Shown piece after piece: positions 10,514 to 22,683 of a DNA stretch of 64,000 nt. Each line of letters opens with the position of its first letter. The stretch's first letter is position 1. The notes under the pieces were generated by a model that worked only from the letters and a program-made list of their open reading frames with translations, searched no databases and had not been told where the DNA came from. Position numbers and translations under genes: made by a program. The stretch lies in contig VUYV01000041.1 in assembly GCA_008711295.1 (NCBI GenBank), forward strand, positions 3,240,477 to 3,304,476, in the 5' to 3' direction. The stretch is from Anarhynchus alexandrinus (lineage: Eukaryota > Chordata > Aves > Charadriiformes > Charadriidae).

Positions 10514-12626
10514 CTGCATCAAATGAGGGAAAGGTTTGAGACGCTGAAACCTAGTTTCACAGAGCTGTCTGTCACAGCAGAACTCAAACGTGCATTTAAG
10601 CCTAGGTAAGAGATTAAGTCTGTGGTGTTCTACTGTGGTATTTTTTTATTGGTGGTCAGCTTACATGTCCAGCCCTCAGCACGTTGGCTCCTGTGGAGTG
10701 CCTAAATACAGCATACAGGGGCTTCAGCATTTAAAGCAATATTGTACATCTGCATCTAGAGGTAGCACATGAATATCGCAGTGTTCTTTGTCTCAATGCC
10801 TGGATCTGAAACACTAATCTTTGTTGGTACCTTTAAGCACCAACAAAGCACTAAGAAAAAAAAGTATTAATCCAAGTTGTGCATTGCCTTTCTATGTAAC
10901 CAACTGCCTCCCATCCATATCTCTATTATTCCTGCAAGTCCTCTCATTTTACATAAATTTCTCCCCCAACCCACAGAACCCCAATAATGCCGATCTTAAA
11001 ATGCTAACTAACCTCTGTTTTCTGTGCAGTGGTGATCCCCGTGGAAGCAGCTGCGTTACAACTATCCTGAAAAAAATCAGCATTTCTCCATGTCAGGAAA
11101 AGGAAGAGACAGATTGCTGTTCAGATGTAAAAAATACAAGGAGAAGGCATCACAGGGGATTCCAGCCCTCCCCAACAAACTTCACCTGGCAGGTGGTGGC
11201 AGGAGAGACACGCATCCATTTACAGCTGGCACACTCACCCTTGTGTATACACCGTGAGCAGCTGGTAACACAGAAAACAGAGGTTTTGTAAGACACAGGC
11301 ACTCAATCTAGGTTCAGCCATGAATGTGAAATTTCAAGTGACAGAAAAACGCACAAACCCAAGAGAACAACCTGGCAAACATGTAATGAAATGTGTAAAA
11401 CGCACAACCTGCGTTTACCCTCCAAGCCTATTGTTCTCTTGTGCTTATTGTGAGGACAAATTCAGTATGAAATACAATCTGTGCTGACATGCTGAGAGTC
11501 CTATATTTCCAAAAAGCATGAAGCAGACGGAACACCCTGGCTTTCATTTTGTTGTGGTTTTCTCCAGTACGTAAGTGGCCAGATAGTACATTTTAACCAG
11601 AAAAGGGCAGAAAACCATCACTGATTCTTTCACATCTTGCCTAAACTTCTGTTCTGTATACGTGCTAGCAAGTATTGCTAGCTTGCTATTGCCTTCCCCT
11701 ACCAAAAAATATGTCTGTTGGAAACTAGTTTGTCCCTATCTTGCTTTGCAATACATCTACCAGCATGGAGGAGAGCCAAGAGCAGCACAGGCCCTCTCCA
11801 CGCATGCTGAGAAATGCTCTGATTTAGAAAGACAGCTCCTTCCCTGTGTTGCTCCAGGGACAGGGAAGTGATATGCCACTTCCCAAAAAGCAGGAGTTCA
11901 ATTTCATCCTGGGTGCCTATGAATTAGCTTCTTTGTATAGGGGAGGAGCATTCTGAACAGGAACACTGTAGTTACCTACAGTATAGCCAGATCTTTCTAA
12001 GTTTTAACAACCACCTCTCATAAAGGGTTAGGCCATGTACTGGGCACAAATGCTTTCTACTGTGAGCTCTTAACAAAGAGTGTGGCTCTGAAAAATAATG
12101 TGTGCAGAACAACAGGTATTCATTATTCCTATTAGCAGACTAGATATTACTTTCTGGTTTAGTTGTATTCGTGTTACCCATGGACCACATTTGAACTGCA
12201 TCCGGCTCAATTAAAAACCAGCTCCATAAAGTGACTTTTACAGAATCTCCTGACTCCTCTGATCTAGGTCTTATGCTGAGTACCAGTGGCCCACCTTCTT
12301 CACAAGGACAGAAAAGATTTTAATGTCATTGTGACATCCTTTATTATCTCTCCAGGCACTTGTCATAAATTCAGTCATCGTAATGACTCTCCTACAGCTA
12401 GCTGCCAGGGTCCCGTTAAATAAAAGAGTTATCAGAAGAAGTAGCTTTCTAAGTACAATAAAAAAAGAGGAGAAGGAGGAAATGGGCCAGGAAAGGGATT
12501 TGACTATCTTTAGTGAAATATCTTTCCTTAATAAATACAAAATAAAAGAATTATCATATTTCAGCCCCCCTTCACTCCTCCTCCCCCAAACAGCTTAATG
12601 AACTTCAATAGGAACCAGGCTCTTAC
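10514..12626. other. PLXNC1 introns around exon 8, nothing recognised
   Basis: Covers 10514-11185 and 11262-12626. A 156-codon plus-strand open frame at 10821-11291 overlaps exon 8 in antisense and has no recognisable features. No repeat identified. Confidence 0.5.
11186..11261 (-). CDS. PLXNC1: PLXNC1 exon 8: second PSI domain core
   Basis: 76 nt, completing codon 547 (Asn) and encoding 548-572. Acceptor GTTACCAG, donor GTGAAG. The peptide CSRCIHKGECASCKWMR then VSPATTCQ keeps the CxxC...C..C..C spacing of the second PSI domain, where human has CPACVETGCAWCKS. It is clearly shorter and more diverged than human. The reading frame closes with a stop soon after the donor, supporting the exon end. 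Confidence 0.82.
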
Positions 12627-12696
12627 TTTTTCAACCGAAATGTTTGTGTGATATTCCAAGAGCTTGAGGACAGCGATGCTTCAAGAAGCAGACAAT
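12627..12696 (-). CDS. PLXNC1: PLXNC1 exon 7: short linker exon
   Basis: 70 nt, completing codon 524 and encoding 525-546 plus two bases of 547. Acceptor TTTTTCCAG and donor GTAAGA are strong. The protein reads CLLLEASLSSSSWNITQ, then TFRLKK. Its SxSWNI core aligns with the GSWNLSDRF core of human plexin C1, and its phases (1 in, 2 out) are exactly those needed by exons 6 and 8. It is too short to be obvious as an open frame alone; splice phase plus the WNI/T motif carry the call. Confidence 0.85.
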
Positions 12697-14030
12697 CTGG
12701 AAAAATGTGACTGTTAGACATATGATGGATATTACAAGAAATAACTGAAAAAAAAATAATTGGGCTGAAAGGTCATGTGCCTTCAGCTGTTCTCTACATG
12801 GTATGCACCTTCTCATACACACAATCACTCACACTTTAGACTGATAAAAATAACTACATTTTGTCCTTCCATAGGACTCTTCAGCTGACTTACTCCAAGA
12901 CTTTATACAGACTCATTAATTAAGCTTGATGCCACCACTGCATGACATACACAAGTAATGTTATTATCAGGATACAGATAAGGAAATGCTACCATGGAGC
13001 AGCGATATAAAATCATCTCCCAAAGAGCACACAGTGGTATACTGTGGCACAGCCAGAACCTGAACTCCGCCCTTCCTACACAACAGACTGTTCTAATGCA
13101 AGAGACCCCAACATACTATACTTCTCTCTCTTTCTGTCTCGGAGACTTGGTTTGAGAGTCTTCTTTTGTAATCTATGCAGTAGCAATTTTCATCCTATTT
13201 AAATCTTTTATGATTGCATGAGTCAATTTGCCATTATTTCAGCTAGCAATTACTATACCAACAATTCACTGGCAGCTGTGGAATGAAAGAGTATCTTCTC
13301 CCATGAGCAGAATACCACATCGAAAAACAGAGTTAGATATATACCACTTAAGCCATGGTCCCTTTCATCTGTGTGCCTGCAGATGTGTACGTCTGCAGAA
13401 TGAATGACTGTCTGAGATCAAATGAAACACATGTGTGCAGACTTCTCTGGCTTCTCTATGCTAAGAAGCAGATAGCTTTTTAAGCCAGGAAAGTTACAGA
13501 GATTTAAAGTATACCTGCCTTGCAAAGGTAGAGAAATCTTTGTCTTTGTCACAGGCTGGCCTGCCCAGATGGAAACCAGCTTTGGCTACATCTACGTTGT
13601 TAAATCAGAAGCATCTCCTGCTCCACACATCAGCATGGCACTTGGGTGCTCACTGCAAAGGTCACCTGCACTGCTTGTTAGAAACAGCCCTTGAGACTGG
13701 TCATGTGTTTAAATACCTTACTAAATGGATAGCAAAGAGTCTGGTTTTTAAAGGTATTTTAATGCTTGAAGATGTGGATAAGCACACATAGACATTCTGA
13801 AATCCTTCACCTATTGCATCTCCAGAAATCTACGTATCTGCAGAAATCTGCCATGTTAGGCACCAAATCGCCTAAACCACTTGCCTAGGTCATTATATGA
13901 GAAGGGTCTCAAGCCAAGAGCTACTGAAAAATAGTATTTTACTAGAAGTAATAAGTAAAGGTAAGGAATTTATCTGCTTCTGGCAGAGCTTGTCTCCTCT
14001 TTTAAGTTTGTATAAATACTTTAAAAACAA

Positions 14031-14211
14031 CACTGGAACAGGTTGCCCAGAGAGGTTGTTGAGGCCCCATCCCTGGAGGTGTTCAAGGCCAGGCTGGACG
14101 TGGCAACCTGGTCTAGTGGGAGGTGTCCCTGCCTATAACAGGGGGGTTGGAACTCGATGATCTTCAAGGTCCTTTCCAACCTAAACCATTCTATGATTCT
14201 ATGATTCTATG
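14031..14211 (+). mobile_element. CR1 LINE, 5'-truncated 3' end (about 180 bp)
   Basis: Begins ACTGGAACAGGTTGCCCAGA and runs through the CR1 3' region (CCATCCCTGGAGGTGTTCAA, GGAGGTGTCCCTGCC, GGGGGGTTGGAACTCGATG) to the terminal ATTCTATGATTCTATGATTC repeats. It is antisense to PLXNC1, in the intron between exons 7 and 6. The terminal roughly 65 bases look identical to the tails at 40933 and 49209, suggesting one young subfamily. The rest of the intron (12697-16258) shows nothing else I recognise. Confidence 0.95.
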
Positions 14212-16258
14212 AACACTGTCAAATACGGTTTCCTGATTTTGTCTGTGTTGAATTTAATGGAACCTATTATTTTCTGTATGGCCTGGGCTGACCTTTCAAA
14301 ACGTACCAGACTGCACTGAGTGGCAGGTATTTTCAAAATGTTTTTTGCCAGAAATGATACCTGAAGGAGTTTTGCAAGTGCATCTTCTTGTGAGACTAAG
14401 GTCCCATTACATGAGGTACCACAAATAATCAATATAACTTCCACACTTGCATTATCCACTACTATATCTCAGCTCGTAGCAGCATGTGAATGGCAGTAAT
14501 ACTGGTGGGCACAAGCTAAGCTCACAGCCTTCTGGTTAACACTGTCAAAGGGCTCATCTTTGTCACAAAGCACAGGCAAGGCGAGCTAGCTTCCGTAACA
14601 CTATGCTCTGAAAACCTGCTAATGGAGTAACAAAAAGCCTTGGTACGAGAAGACAGAGGACCAAAACAAGGCACTCCACAATTATAAGAAAACATGGCTT
14701 TTGGGACTCGGTGAATAAAGGACATTTTTTTCTTCTCTAATGCATTTGTCTCTCTTAAAAATCCACTAACAGTGTTTACTAAAGACAGCTTAATAGACCA
14801 GAATACTCATGGATATAACCCTAGCTGTCACCTGCTAGTGACAAAGTCTTGTCTTCTCAATTCCCAAATCAATACTGGACAGGAACATGATACACAACAC
14901 TTGTATGATGCCAGAGGAGCTTTTCCTGTACAAAGGCCAAGGGATGAGCTCCTGAGATCCCAATATTTCAAGGAACCTCATTCAGGGGCAAGGGTCCCCG
15001 AGAGAGAGAGCTCGTTGCAGCACTGAGCTCTTCAGAATGGGTCATCGTAAGTTCTGATTAACATTTCATTCCTCTTTCCACACAGAGGTATTATAAGAGA
15101 ATCAGATTCATGCAGAATATTACATATCTTTTGGGCTATATTATCTAGGAAAAGATAAAAGCAGGCATTTATCTGAATTTTCTGTTTCCTCTTCAAGTCA
15201 CTTAAGAGCATATGGTATCCCTGAGCTTGCTATCTCTGTCCCTTAGTTTAGATTAAAATTCTGTTTTGTATTCTAACATAAGCAACTTAAAAAAGGTATA
15301 AGGTCAACCTGTATTAAAAAAGCTCTGTGCTTCTATACAGACCCTTGAAACAATGCAAGGGGAACGTTTTCCTCCTATTAGTCAAATAAGACTCTACTGT
15401 AAAGGATCTTTGAGACCAAAGCCTAGGGAACAGCTCAAAAGTCTAGACATTCAGTAATTTATCACCTCATTCTAAAACTTCTAGTTGCCCATGAGATGCA
15501 CAAAACAGATCACATGCATCATGCATCCAATACAAATGGCTCAGGTCTCTAATTCTGAGAACTACTAGTAAACAAAGTAGTGTAAGAATTATTGCAAAAT
15601 GATTCAACCAATAATTCAGAAAGAGGAATGAAGTCAAGTCAAAAAGATGTACCCACCAAATTGACCCTGAACTTACTTTTCTGCTAATTCTCTACATGGG
15701 ACAACCACTTTCTCACAAGTGTCTAAGTGAGGTTGAAACAGTTAATTGAATGTTAAGATTATTTATTGTACAGACGTTCAGAGTCAGATTCTCCTCTTAT
15801 TTATGCTAGCACAGTTTCTTGCAAAAACAAATTCTGTCTGCAGATAAGAGAAGCATTAAGATGGATTAATTTGTCAAGGCACAGCACTGGACCAGCATCC
15901 AGCCAGCTTGATTGTCACTGCAGCTATCTTAAGTTTCCACAGACAGCGACTAATGGCACTGCGTAAATATACTCTTAATGCTAAAAGACTGCACTGCTAT
16001 AGGCTGAACTGAAGAAGGTGCTTCTAGCCATAGGTTAACATGTCTTACTACTTCTAGAAAGGATTCCATATTAACAAATCTTTAATTACCAAGAATAGTG
16101 TCAAATCATTTGACAAAACAGGAATTACTTTTTTTCAATGACATTTAATAAAAAGCATTACCTACTCTCACACTCATTAGGCTTGTATTTATGTTCAGTT
16201 CTCCTGAATAATAAAGGACAGTGAATAAGCATTAAATACATGTAATAGTAAAACATAC

Positions 16259-16403
16259 CATTATCTGTGATGACTGGAGTCGTTAGATTGCAGAAGCAGG
16301 ATGACTTTTTCAGCACTATATTTCCATAAAATATTTCAACAGGTTTTACAATTTTTATCACACAGGAAGTAAGGATTTTGCTTATGCTTGGAGTCACAGC
16401 AAC
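16259..16403 (-). CDS. PLXNC1: PLXNC1 exon 6: inter-domain linker
   Basis: 145 nt, codons 476-523 plus one base of 524. Acceptor TTTATAG, donor GTATGT. Encodes a diverged segment with TSCVIKI, SSCFCNLTTP and a sequon NLT. The C...C.C pattern and the position between the two PSI domains match human, although identity is low and one human cysteine appears to be absent. A short direct repeat of donor-like CAAGGTAA units lies about 50 bases upstream in the gene direction. Confidence 0.9.
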
Positions 16404-17414
16404 CTATAAAACAATAAAAACAAGAATACAACAGATTTCTTGTAATACTAGTTACCTTGTTACCTTGTCACCTTGTCTTTACAGAAAATGACAAACTATG
16501 AAACGTACAAAATGAAAATATTTGTGGTGGAAGCAGACAATTCACTAGGTAGCCTCCCAAAGGAGGGGGCCTCTCCCAACCAAAGCAGCAATACAAAAAG
16601 TCCTGAAAGGAACAGCATTGCTTACTTCCAGAAATTAAATGGATCTGTAAGGTACATGAGGGGAGCAATCTGGAATAATTTTGGATGTTAAAATGAGAAT
16701 TTATCTATAACAGTGTTATATGCTGTTCTATTCCCTTAAGAACATTTGAGCAAGAATGTACAAACCCTCACAGAGAGACGACGTTTGCATCCATAACCAA
16801 AGTGCATTTAATTATGAAACAGAATTTGTCTTCTAATGAATTATCCTTTGTTTCTGGCTGAGAGTGCTTTACAAATATGATCACATTAGTGCATTCAATC
16901 AGGAAACCAGAAACAATAGCATGCAGATTAAGTGGCCAGTCACAATACTTGATAATCAAATACTCAAGGCTGTGTGTGCTGTGAACAGATACTGAGTAAA
17001 TAGCAATATCAAACACTTAAAGATGTATTTGTGTTACCATATGTGTCCCAGTGAATGTTCTGTAACTTGTGAAAAAGCTCCGAACTAACATAATGCACTT
17101 GATACACAGTCACTGGAAATATTAAAATAGCTGATAAAGTAATGTGACGGAAATGTTGCCTTTGTCAGCATAGTGAATTTTTGACTCAACTTCATGAAGT
17201 ATAGCCTTAGGATACATTTTATAGGAGAGGAACAGAACATCTATCTGATTGACACATTCAACTTACTGGGATTTCCAATACATTTGCCAATTGTTGAGAT
17301 AAGAGGGACTAATACATAGAACATGGTGACAAAAGAAGGGAAGCTGCAATAAGCAACAAAATGACACATTTTAAGTCACAATAAACAAACACACATAAAA
17401 CTGGGTGTACATAC
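16404..17414. other. PLXNC1 intron 5, nothing recognised
   Basis: AT-rich intron. The only small-scale structure is a triplicated TTACCTTG/TCACCTTG unit at about 16451-16477 near the exon 6 acceptor, which reads as AAGGTAA-like donor mimics on the transcribed strand. Confidence 0.5.
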
Positions 17415-17529
17415 CTGATTTTTGGCAGGGAAACTTAGCAGGATTTTCAGATCTTTATCAGGTGCATGTGAAATGTTATACCAACCCTTTATGCTGTTTG
17501 AACTTGTACAATTTTCTTTTAATGTGCAC
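17415..17529 (-). CDS. PLXNC1: PLXNC1 exon 5: end of first PSI domain
   Basis: 115 nt, completing codon 437 and encoding 438-475. Acceptor CTTTTAG, donor GTATGT. It begins CTLKENCTSSNS and continues KGWYNISHAPDK, matching the RCTFxxxC...W.. end of the human first PSI domain. It has two sequons (NCT, NIS). It ends in phase 0. Confidence 0.92.
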
Positions 17530-20500
17530 CTAAAAGTATACATAAAATTATACTAGCCTCCTTATGGTAGCTGTAACTTCAAACACTGTACTTCAACTTA
17601 TTTAATGTTATTGATTTTTTACAGGAATGCTATTGATTTTTTACAGGAATATGGTTACAACTGCAAAAAGCTTCAGGAAAACAATCAGTAAAATCTTCTG
17701 CTTATCAAAATAAATTACAATGCATTGATATATGCTCTAGGGTCCTGATTAAGTCAATGGGACTCAAGCAAATATTAGATGCTTGGCCAGTAACAGTGAA
17801 CTTGGTAGCTTGGGATGGAATTCATTACGTCCAACTTTTGATTGCTCCATTGTATGGCTCTAGATCTGACCCCCCAGTTCCATTTACACTCCATGGCAGG
17901 AAATATGCTCTTTCAGGGTGCAATTCACCTAACCTATTTTAGACATCCATACAAAAATTAAATGAGTCATGCTATAGAACCCTTCTTTCCAAAGAGTATA
18001 AGAGGATGAAGAGATAGGGATGAAGCTCAGATGTAGAGCTACGCTACAAATGTGTACAGCTGATGAGATGCATCCTCCTTCCTAATCTCCTCTGTCATCC
18101 ACTGATGTAAATGGTAATCTTTCCCTTTTATGTCAGTGCACTTGGTTAAAACCACCAGGTTTGAAAAGGTAGGTCAAAATAGCTTTCTCTGTCTTGAAAT
18201 AATAAAATCCATTTCAGAAGCAGGACAGCACAAAGTAAATAAAAATGTTACAGATGGCAAATCGTAGGAAATAGAAACTATACAACATAAAATTGAGGAA
18301 GAATGAGGAAACAATGGGATATACAAGTATTACCAGGACTACACGTATTAAAAACTTGAGTTTGAAAGATGAATCCTTAAAATACTGTCTGCTGTGAACA
18401 GTCAATGAACAATCCATAGATTAACTCCAAGTAATTTCATATAGCTAGCAATTAATGGCAAGTGCTAATTTCATATATCTTATTTTAAGATTGAATATTT
18501 ATAAATAAATTTAAGACTTAATATTGTTTTAATAATCCTGCTTTTCTACCAAATGCAGAAGAATGGGTAGCTTTAATCATGTGATCAGTGACACGTGCCT
18601 TAATGAACTAACTATTCCTTCGCTAAAAACTAGAAATGAGTACATACTTGCAAAGCATGGGCATTTTCATGAGGAACTCCCTGTATAAACGTATTTCACA
18701 AACAATGTGTTTTCTCTCCAGAAGGAATAACACAAGAATGACTTTCAAGAAAAATATCCTCCGCTTTCCAAAATGCCTAAAATAACCCCACAAACCATAG
18801 AAACCATAAAGCCATCTTCTCTGTAGATCAAGACGTTGGCAACTGGAATGCGCTTAAGCACAAGGTCACTTCCTTTGTGGTCTAACTCAGGAAACTGAGT
18901 TCCTGCTGCACAAGAACCTGGTGAGGCTTTGCATCTGAATACATTCAGATCATTAATGTAAGAAATTGGGACTATGCCTGACATATTTTAAACTGTCTTA
19001 ATCAGGACAAATTTCAGTCTCATTTATATCTCTCTTCGCCTTACTGAGATCACAAAGGTCCATTGGCACCACAGTTTTAGAACCACAGAGGATGGGATCT
19101 GTCATCAACAGATATGCATAAACCAGAAGCTCGGATATGTACAGGTAGATAACTCTCACTAGCAATGATGCATGGAAGAGAGACGTTCTATATTTTTCAG
19201 CCAGGCTGAGGATCATAATCTTGAAGATTCAAGGCAACACACTTGCAATACTTGGCATTACATACAAAGTGTATGCGTTTCAGTGACACTAAAATTAAAA
19301 TATTAAAAAGGAAAACTGTTTATAAAGCTGAATATTTAAAACTGTCCTAGGATTAAGTTATTTGCCTTCTTAGACTGCCTGAGGAATACAAGCAGTGAAC
19401 TTGTTTCCCTCATCTACAATGAAGAACCTAAGAGCTTAATGGCAAAAACAGTAAATGCCACCCAGGACCCAGGGTTGTGCTTGCCTTCATGCCAGGAAAA
19501 AAATGTGTCTTTTGTTGCTCTAAAAGCTGTCCTTTAACACTCAAACAACGTGCTATGGGACCGGTCATTTCATAGGAGGCAGTCGCAAAGGAGAAAGTAG
19601 AGCATCTGATGCCCCTCAGCATAAATTATCACAATTGCCCTGCACAGGCCAAGAGTAACATGAATTTCTCTCACATAAAGATAAGATTATTTTGTTATAT
19701 CCGTGTCTTCAGACAATTGATATTGTTTGCAAGCACACTGCAATGAATATAACAGTAGTGGTTCACAAATAATATTTATCTAAGAAAGCAGAAATATCAG
19801 TGCTGCTAACGCAGCTGAAAGTTTCTGGAGTCTGGCTTTCTTGGAAAGGTAGACTGGATCAGACCCTATCAAAGTATGCATAGATATGTGTACAGAGAAA
19901 AGCAGAGTCAAGATTTTTTTGATCTTTCACAGCAAGCTAGTTCTTTATACTACTAAAGATTCCTCTTCACAATTGGAATAGAGTTCTCCTTATTTCATTA
20001 CGATAACACCATACCTATGCATACTGGCTCATTCATATTTACTTAAGTCTCTGCTTCACTAATCTTGTATTAACTACAGATCCTACTGAGTTTGCCCTCT
20101 CTGCTGTGCTAAAGCATACTGATTTCCTCATGGAATGAGAACATGGTTTCAGGGAAAGTTTTGGCTTCCTTTTCCTGGGTACCAGCCCCTGAATGAAGTC
20201 CACAGATGTCCCAAACACTGACCAAACGCAAAAGTAAGTCTGGACATGGCAGATAACTAAGACATATTGTGTTATTTCCATATGGAAAATATATGTAAAA
20301 CACCAGTGCCTTGCATTGGAATAATTTTGGCATACTTCAGGTAAATCTGATTCATCTACAGAAAATCTAGAAACATTAAGAGAAATCACTCAACACTGAC
20401 TAATTGTTTGGAATGATTGTAAGTGAAAAGGAGAATTTATATATTTGTCCCTATGGAAGAAAGAGTAGAAATAGGAACTGCAGAAACATTTTATTTAATT

Positions 20501-21160
20501 TTGTTTTCACTTGCAATAAGATGTGGAGATTTTTTTCATAAAGATACTGGATTTGAGTTCACGCTGTCTTTAAAATGAAGCACTGCTGGTAAGTTTTATT
20601 TTAAAAATGGAGTGCATATTTAATATAAAATTTATTTCCTAGTAAGAGTATAAAACATATAATCAACCTCAAAATTATTATGGAATATTTTGCTTTAGTG
20701 GACACATATGGACTTTGATTAAAATACTGGCTAAAAATACATCTTCTGCTTTTTCTAAAGTTCACTCAAGAGCTCTCTCTTCACAAACCCAAATATTTAA
20801 TGTTGCTAAGTCCTTAACAGTGAAAAACCATGTGGGTGTTGAATGGGATTCATATTACAGCAATTCATTTTTTCTCAAATTTCTGTTTCAACCAGACGGA
20901 AACTTTTGGTGATTCCCCTCATAAACAGGGGATTTACTGACTAATAACTGTTATTCGCAAACTCTTTATAAGGTAACTAAAAGCCTGAAAAACTTAGCAC
21001 TGTAACATATACAGTTTCTAACAAGGTAGCAAAAGACAGTTTGAAGAAAACACATTACAGAATAAACACCTACTCTCTTCTAATAACTACCTTTGCAAAC
21101 ACAAAGTAGCAGATCTTCAGCAAAATGACATTAACATTGAAACAAACCAAAATAGGTCAT
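17530..21160. other. PLXNC1 intron 4, left part, nothing recognised
   Basis: AT-rich intronic sequence with scattered short open frames on both strands. A 22-bp-period tandem duplication is present at 17609-17650. No exon-like segment with similarity to plexin or another protein was found. Confidence 0.5.
17609..17650. repeat. Short tandem duplication, 22-bp period
   Basis: TATTGATTTTTTACAGGAAT occurs at 17609-17628 and again at 17631-17650, identical over 20 bases. Each copy resembles a plus-strand splice acceptor (TTTTTTACAG) by chance composition. Confidence 0.9.
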
Positions 21161-21174
21161 ATTAACCTTCTAAA

Positions 21175-21960
21175 GAAGGCTACTAGTGGAATTCCTCAAA
21201 AATCAATCTTATAACTACTTTTGTCTGATGTTTTAATCAGTGGTGAACTGGCATAAAAGAAGGTTTACACTGCAGACATCTGCTGATGATACGAAGTTGG
21301 GAACACTACCATGCAGAGGAAGATGAGAATATCACACAGGAAAACTTGGATAACCTTGAAATGCGATGACATTTCAAAGCTTAAAGTACAAGAACATGTA
21401 CCTAGAGCAATAAAAATCTCACAACCCGTATGTGCTATAGACTGGAAACTCATCAGTTGGAAAGAAAACAAAGAAAGAGAAGGACCTGGGGGCATTGTTT
21501 GATCATGGATGATTGTGGCCCATCAATGTGATGCAGTCATGAAAAAGACATTTGTGATCCCAGGACACACTAACTAAGGTGCTTCCTGGACAGACTGATT
21601 AAACACCATGAAGCAAGGCACAGCTGAAATCTCTTCTGGAATTCTGTGGCAGTCCTGGCCAGCCTTATTTTAAAAGGATGCATAAATTCCACAGAAGGGC
21701 TACTGGAGTGAGTTAAGAAAGGAATGTTTTATGTGAGAGGATCTTAGTGAAGTTAGCTGTTTCAGGCACATCGAAATGAAAGTGAAAAAAGAGACTGCTT
21801 TCACAAAAATATTGAGGAGATAAGTGTGAGGGAGGGGGAAAACCTATGTAAGCCAAGGTGATGTGAGCACCAGAACAAATGAGTCTAACCTGTCCATGAA
21901 CACACACGTGATGAAAATGAGCAGACAGATTTTAACCAGCAGAACAATGAGACTTTCAGA
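21175..21960 (+). mobile_element. Old CR1/L3-like LINE fragment (reverse-transcriptase region)
   Basis: Broken reading frame remnants include SGIPQKS at about 21185-21204, corresponding to the SGVPQGS of LINE reverse transcriptases, and SADDTKL at 21279-21299, the catalytic ADD box. Downstream sequence (GGACCTGGGGGCATTGTTTG, AATGTGATGCAGTCATGAAA) fits the region that follows in CR1-like elements. Many frameshifts and deletions; antisense to PLXNC1 in intron 4. End is approximate. Confidence 0.7.
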
Positions 21961-22582
21961 GAGCCACACCATCAGGACAGGGAGGACAAAAAGCCTGTCT
22001 AAATCTAGGGTGGTCATTGCCAAGATAGGCTTGATGACCCAGGAATTTCTCCAGTCCAGGCCAAAGACATACAGCAGCTTTCAAACCTGCTTCAAGGAAA
22101 GCAGCAAAACTAATGACTCAAATGCGAGGATGAAGCATTTGGAAGTAAATTCTCCTCTGGCCTAAACAAAAGGCAGTGGTTCCAAAGCAAGGAACTATGA
22201 ATACTGAAGACAACTGAGCACTCTTTCCCTGTTCTCACATGCAAGATGCTATTAAGATGCTTCAAGCACAAGTATACAATTTTATTCCCTAATCAATCTG
22301 GAAAGCAAAGACATCTGTTCTAAAATGAAAATAATTTCCTCCTTTTAGCCCAACTTATATTTTATGGGTACATCTCAAAAAATCTGAGGGTTAACATGGT
22401 CTTTAAAAGGTGCAGAGCTCCCTTTCACATGACAATAAAGTGTCTCACATTTATGGCTATGACTGATTCCATAAAAATTCAGCAGATATAATCTTGATAC
22501 TGAATAGCCCCAAGACAGTCAAAATGTACACTGCCTAATAATGCATTGCTTTTATAAGAAAGTCTAACATAACAAAAAATAC

Positions 22583-22683
22583 CTTTGATTCAAAGAACAC
22601 CACCCACAGTAAGGATCCTTTGCAGATAAGCATTCTTCCTCGGAAACGTATCTACCACAATTTGCGACTGGTATTCTTCTCAC
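22583..22683 (-). CDS. PLXNC1: PLXNC1 exon 4: sema/PSI junction
   Basis: 101 nt, codons 404-436 plus two bases of 437. The acceptor is TTTTAG and the donor GTATTT. It starts VRRIPVANCG and contains the PSI hallmark DPYCGWC, with preceding cysteines in the usual spacing (C...C.....DPxCGWC). This is the first cysteine-rich PSI domain that follows every semaphorin/plexin sema domain. It ends in phase 2 and joins exon 5 to rebuild an arginine followed by cysteine, as in human. Confidence 0.95.

Noticed and set aside
14160..14222. ATTCTATGATTCTATGATTC array considered as a microsatellite
   Set aside because: It is the normal terminal repeat of the CR1 3' end.
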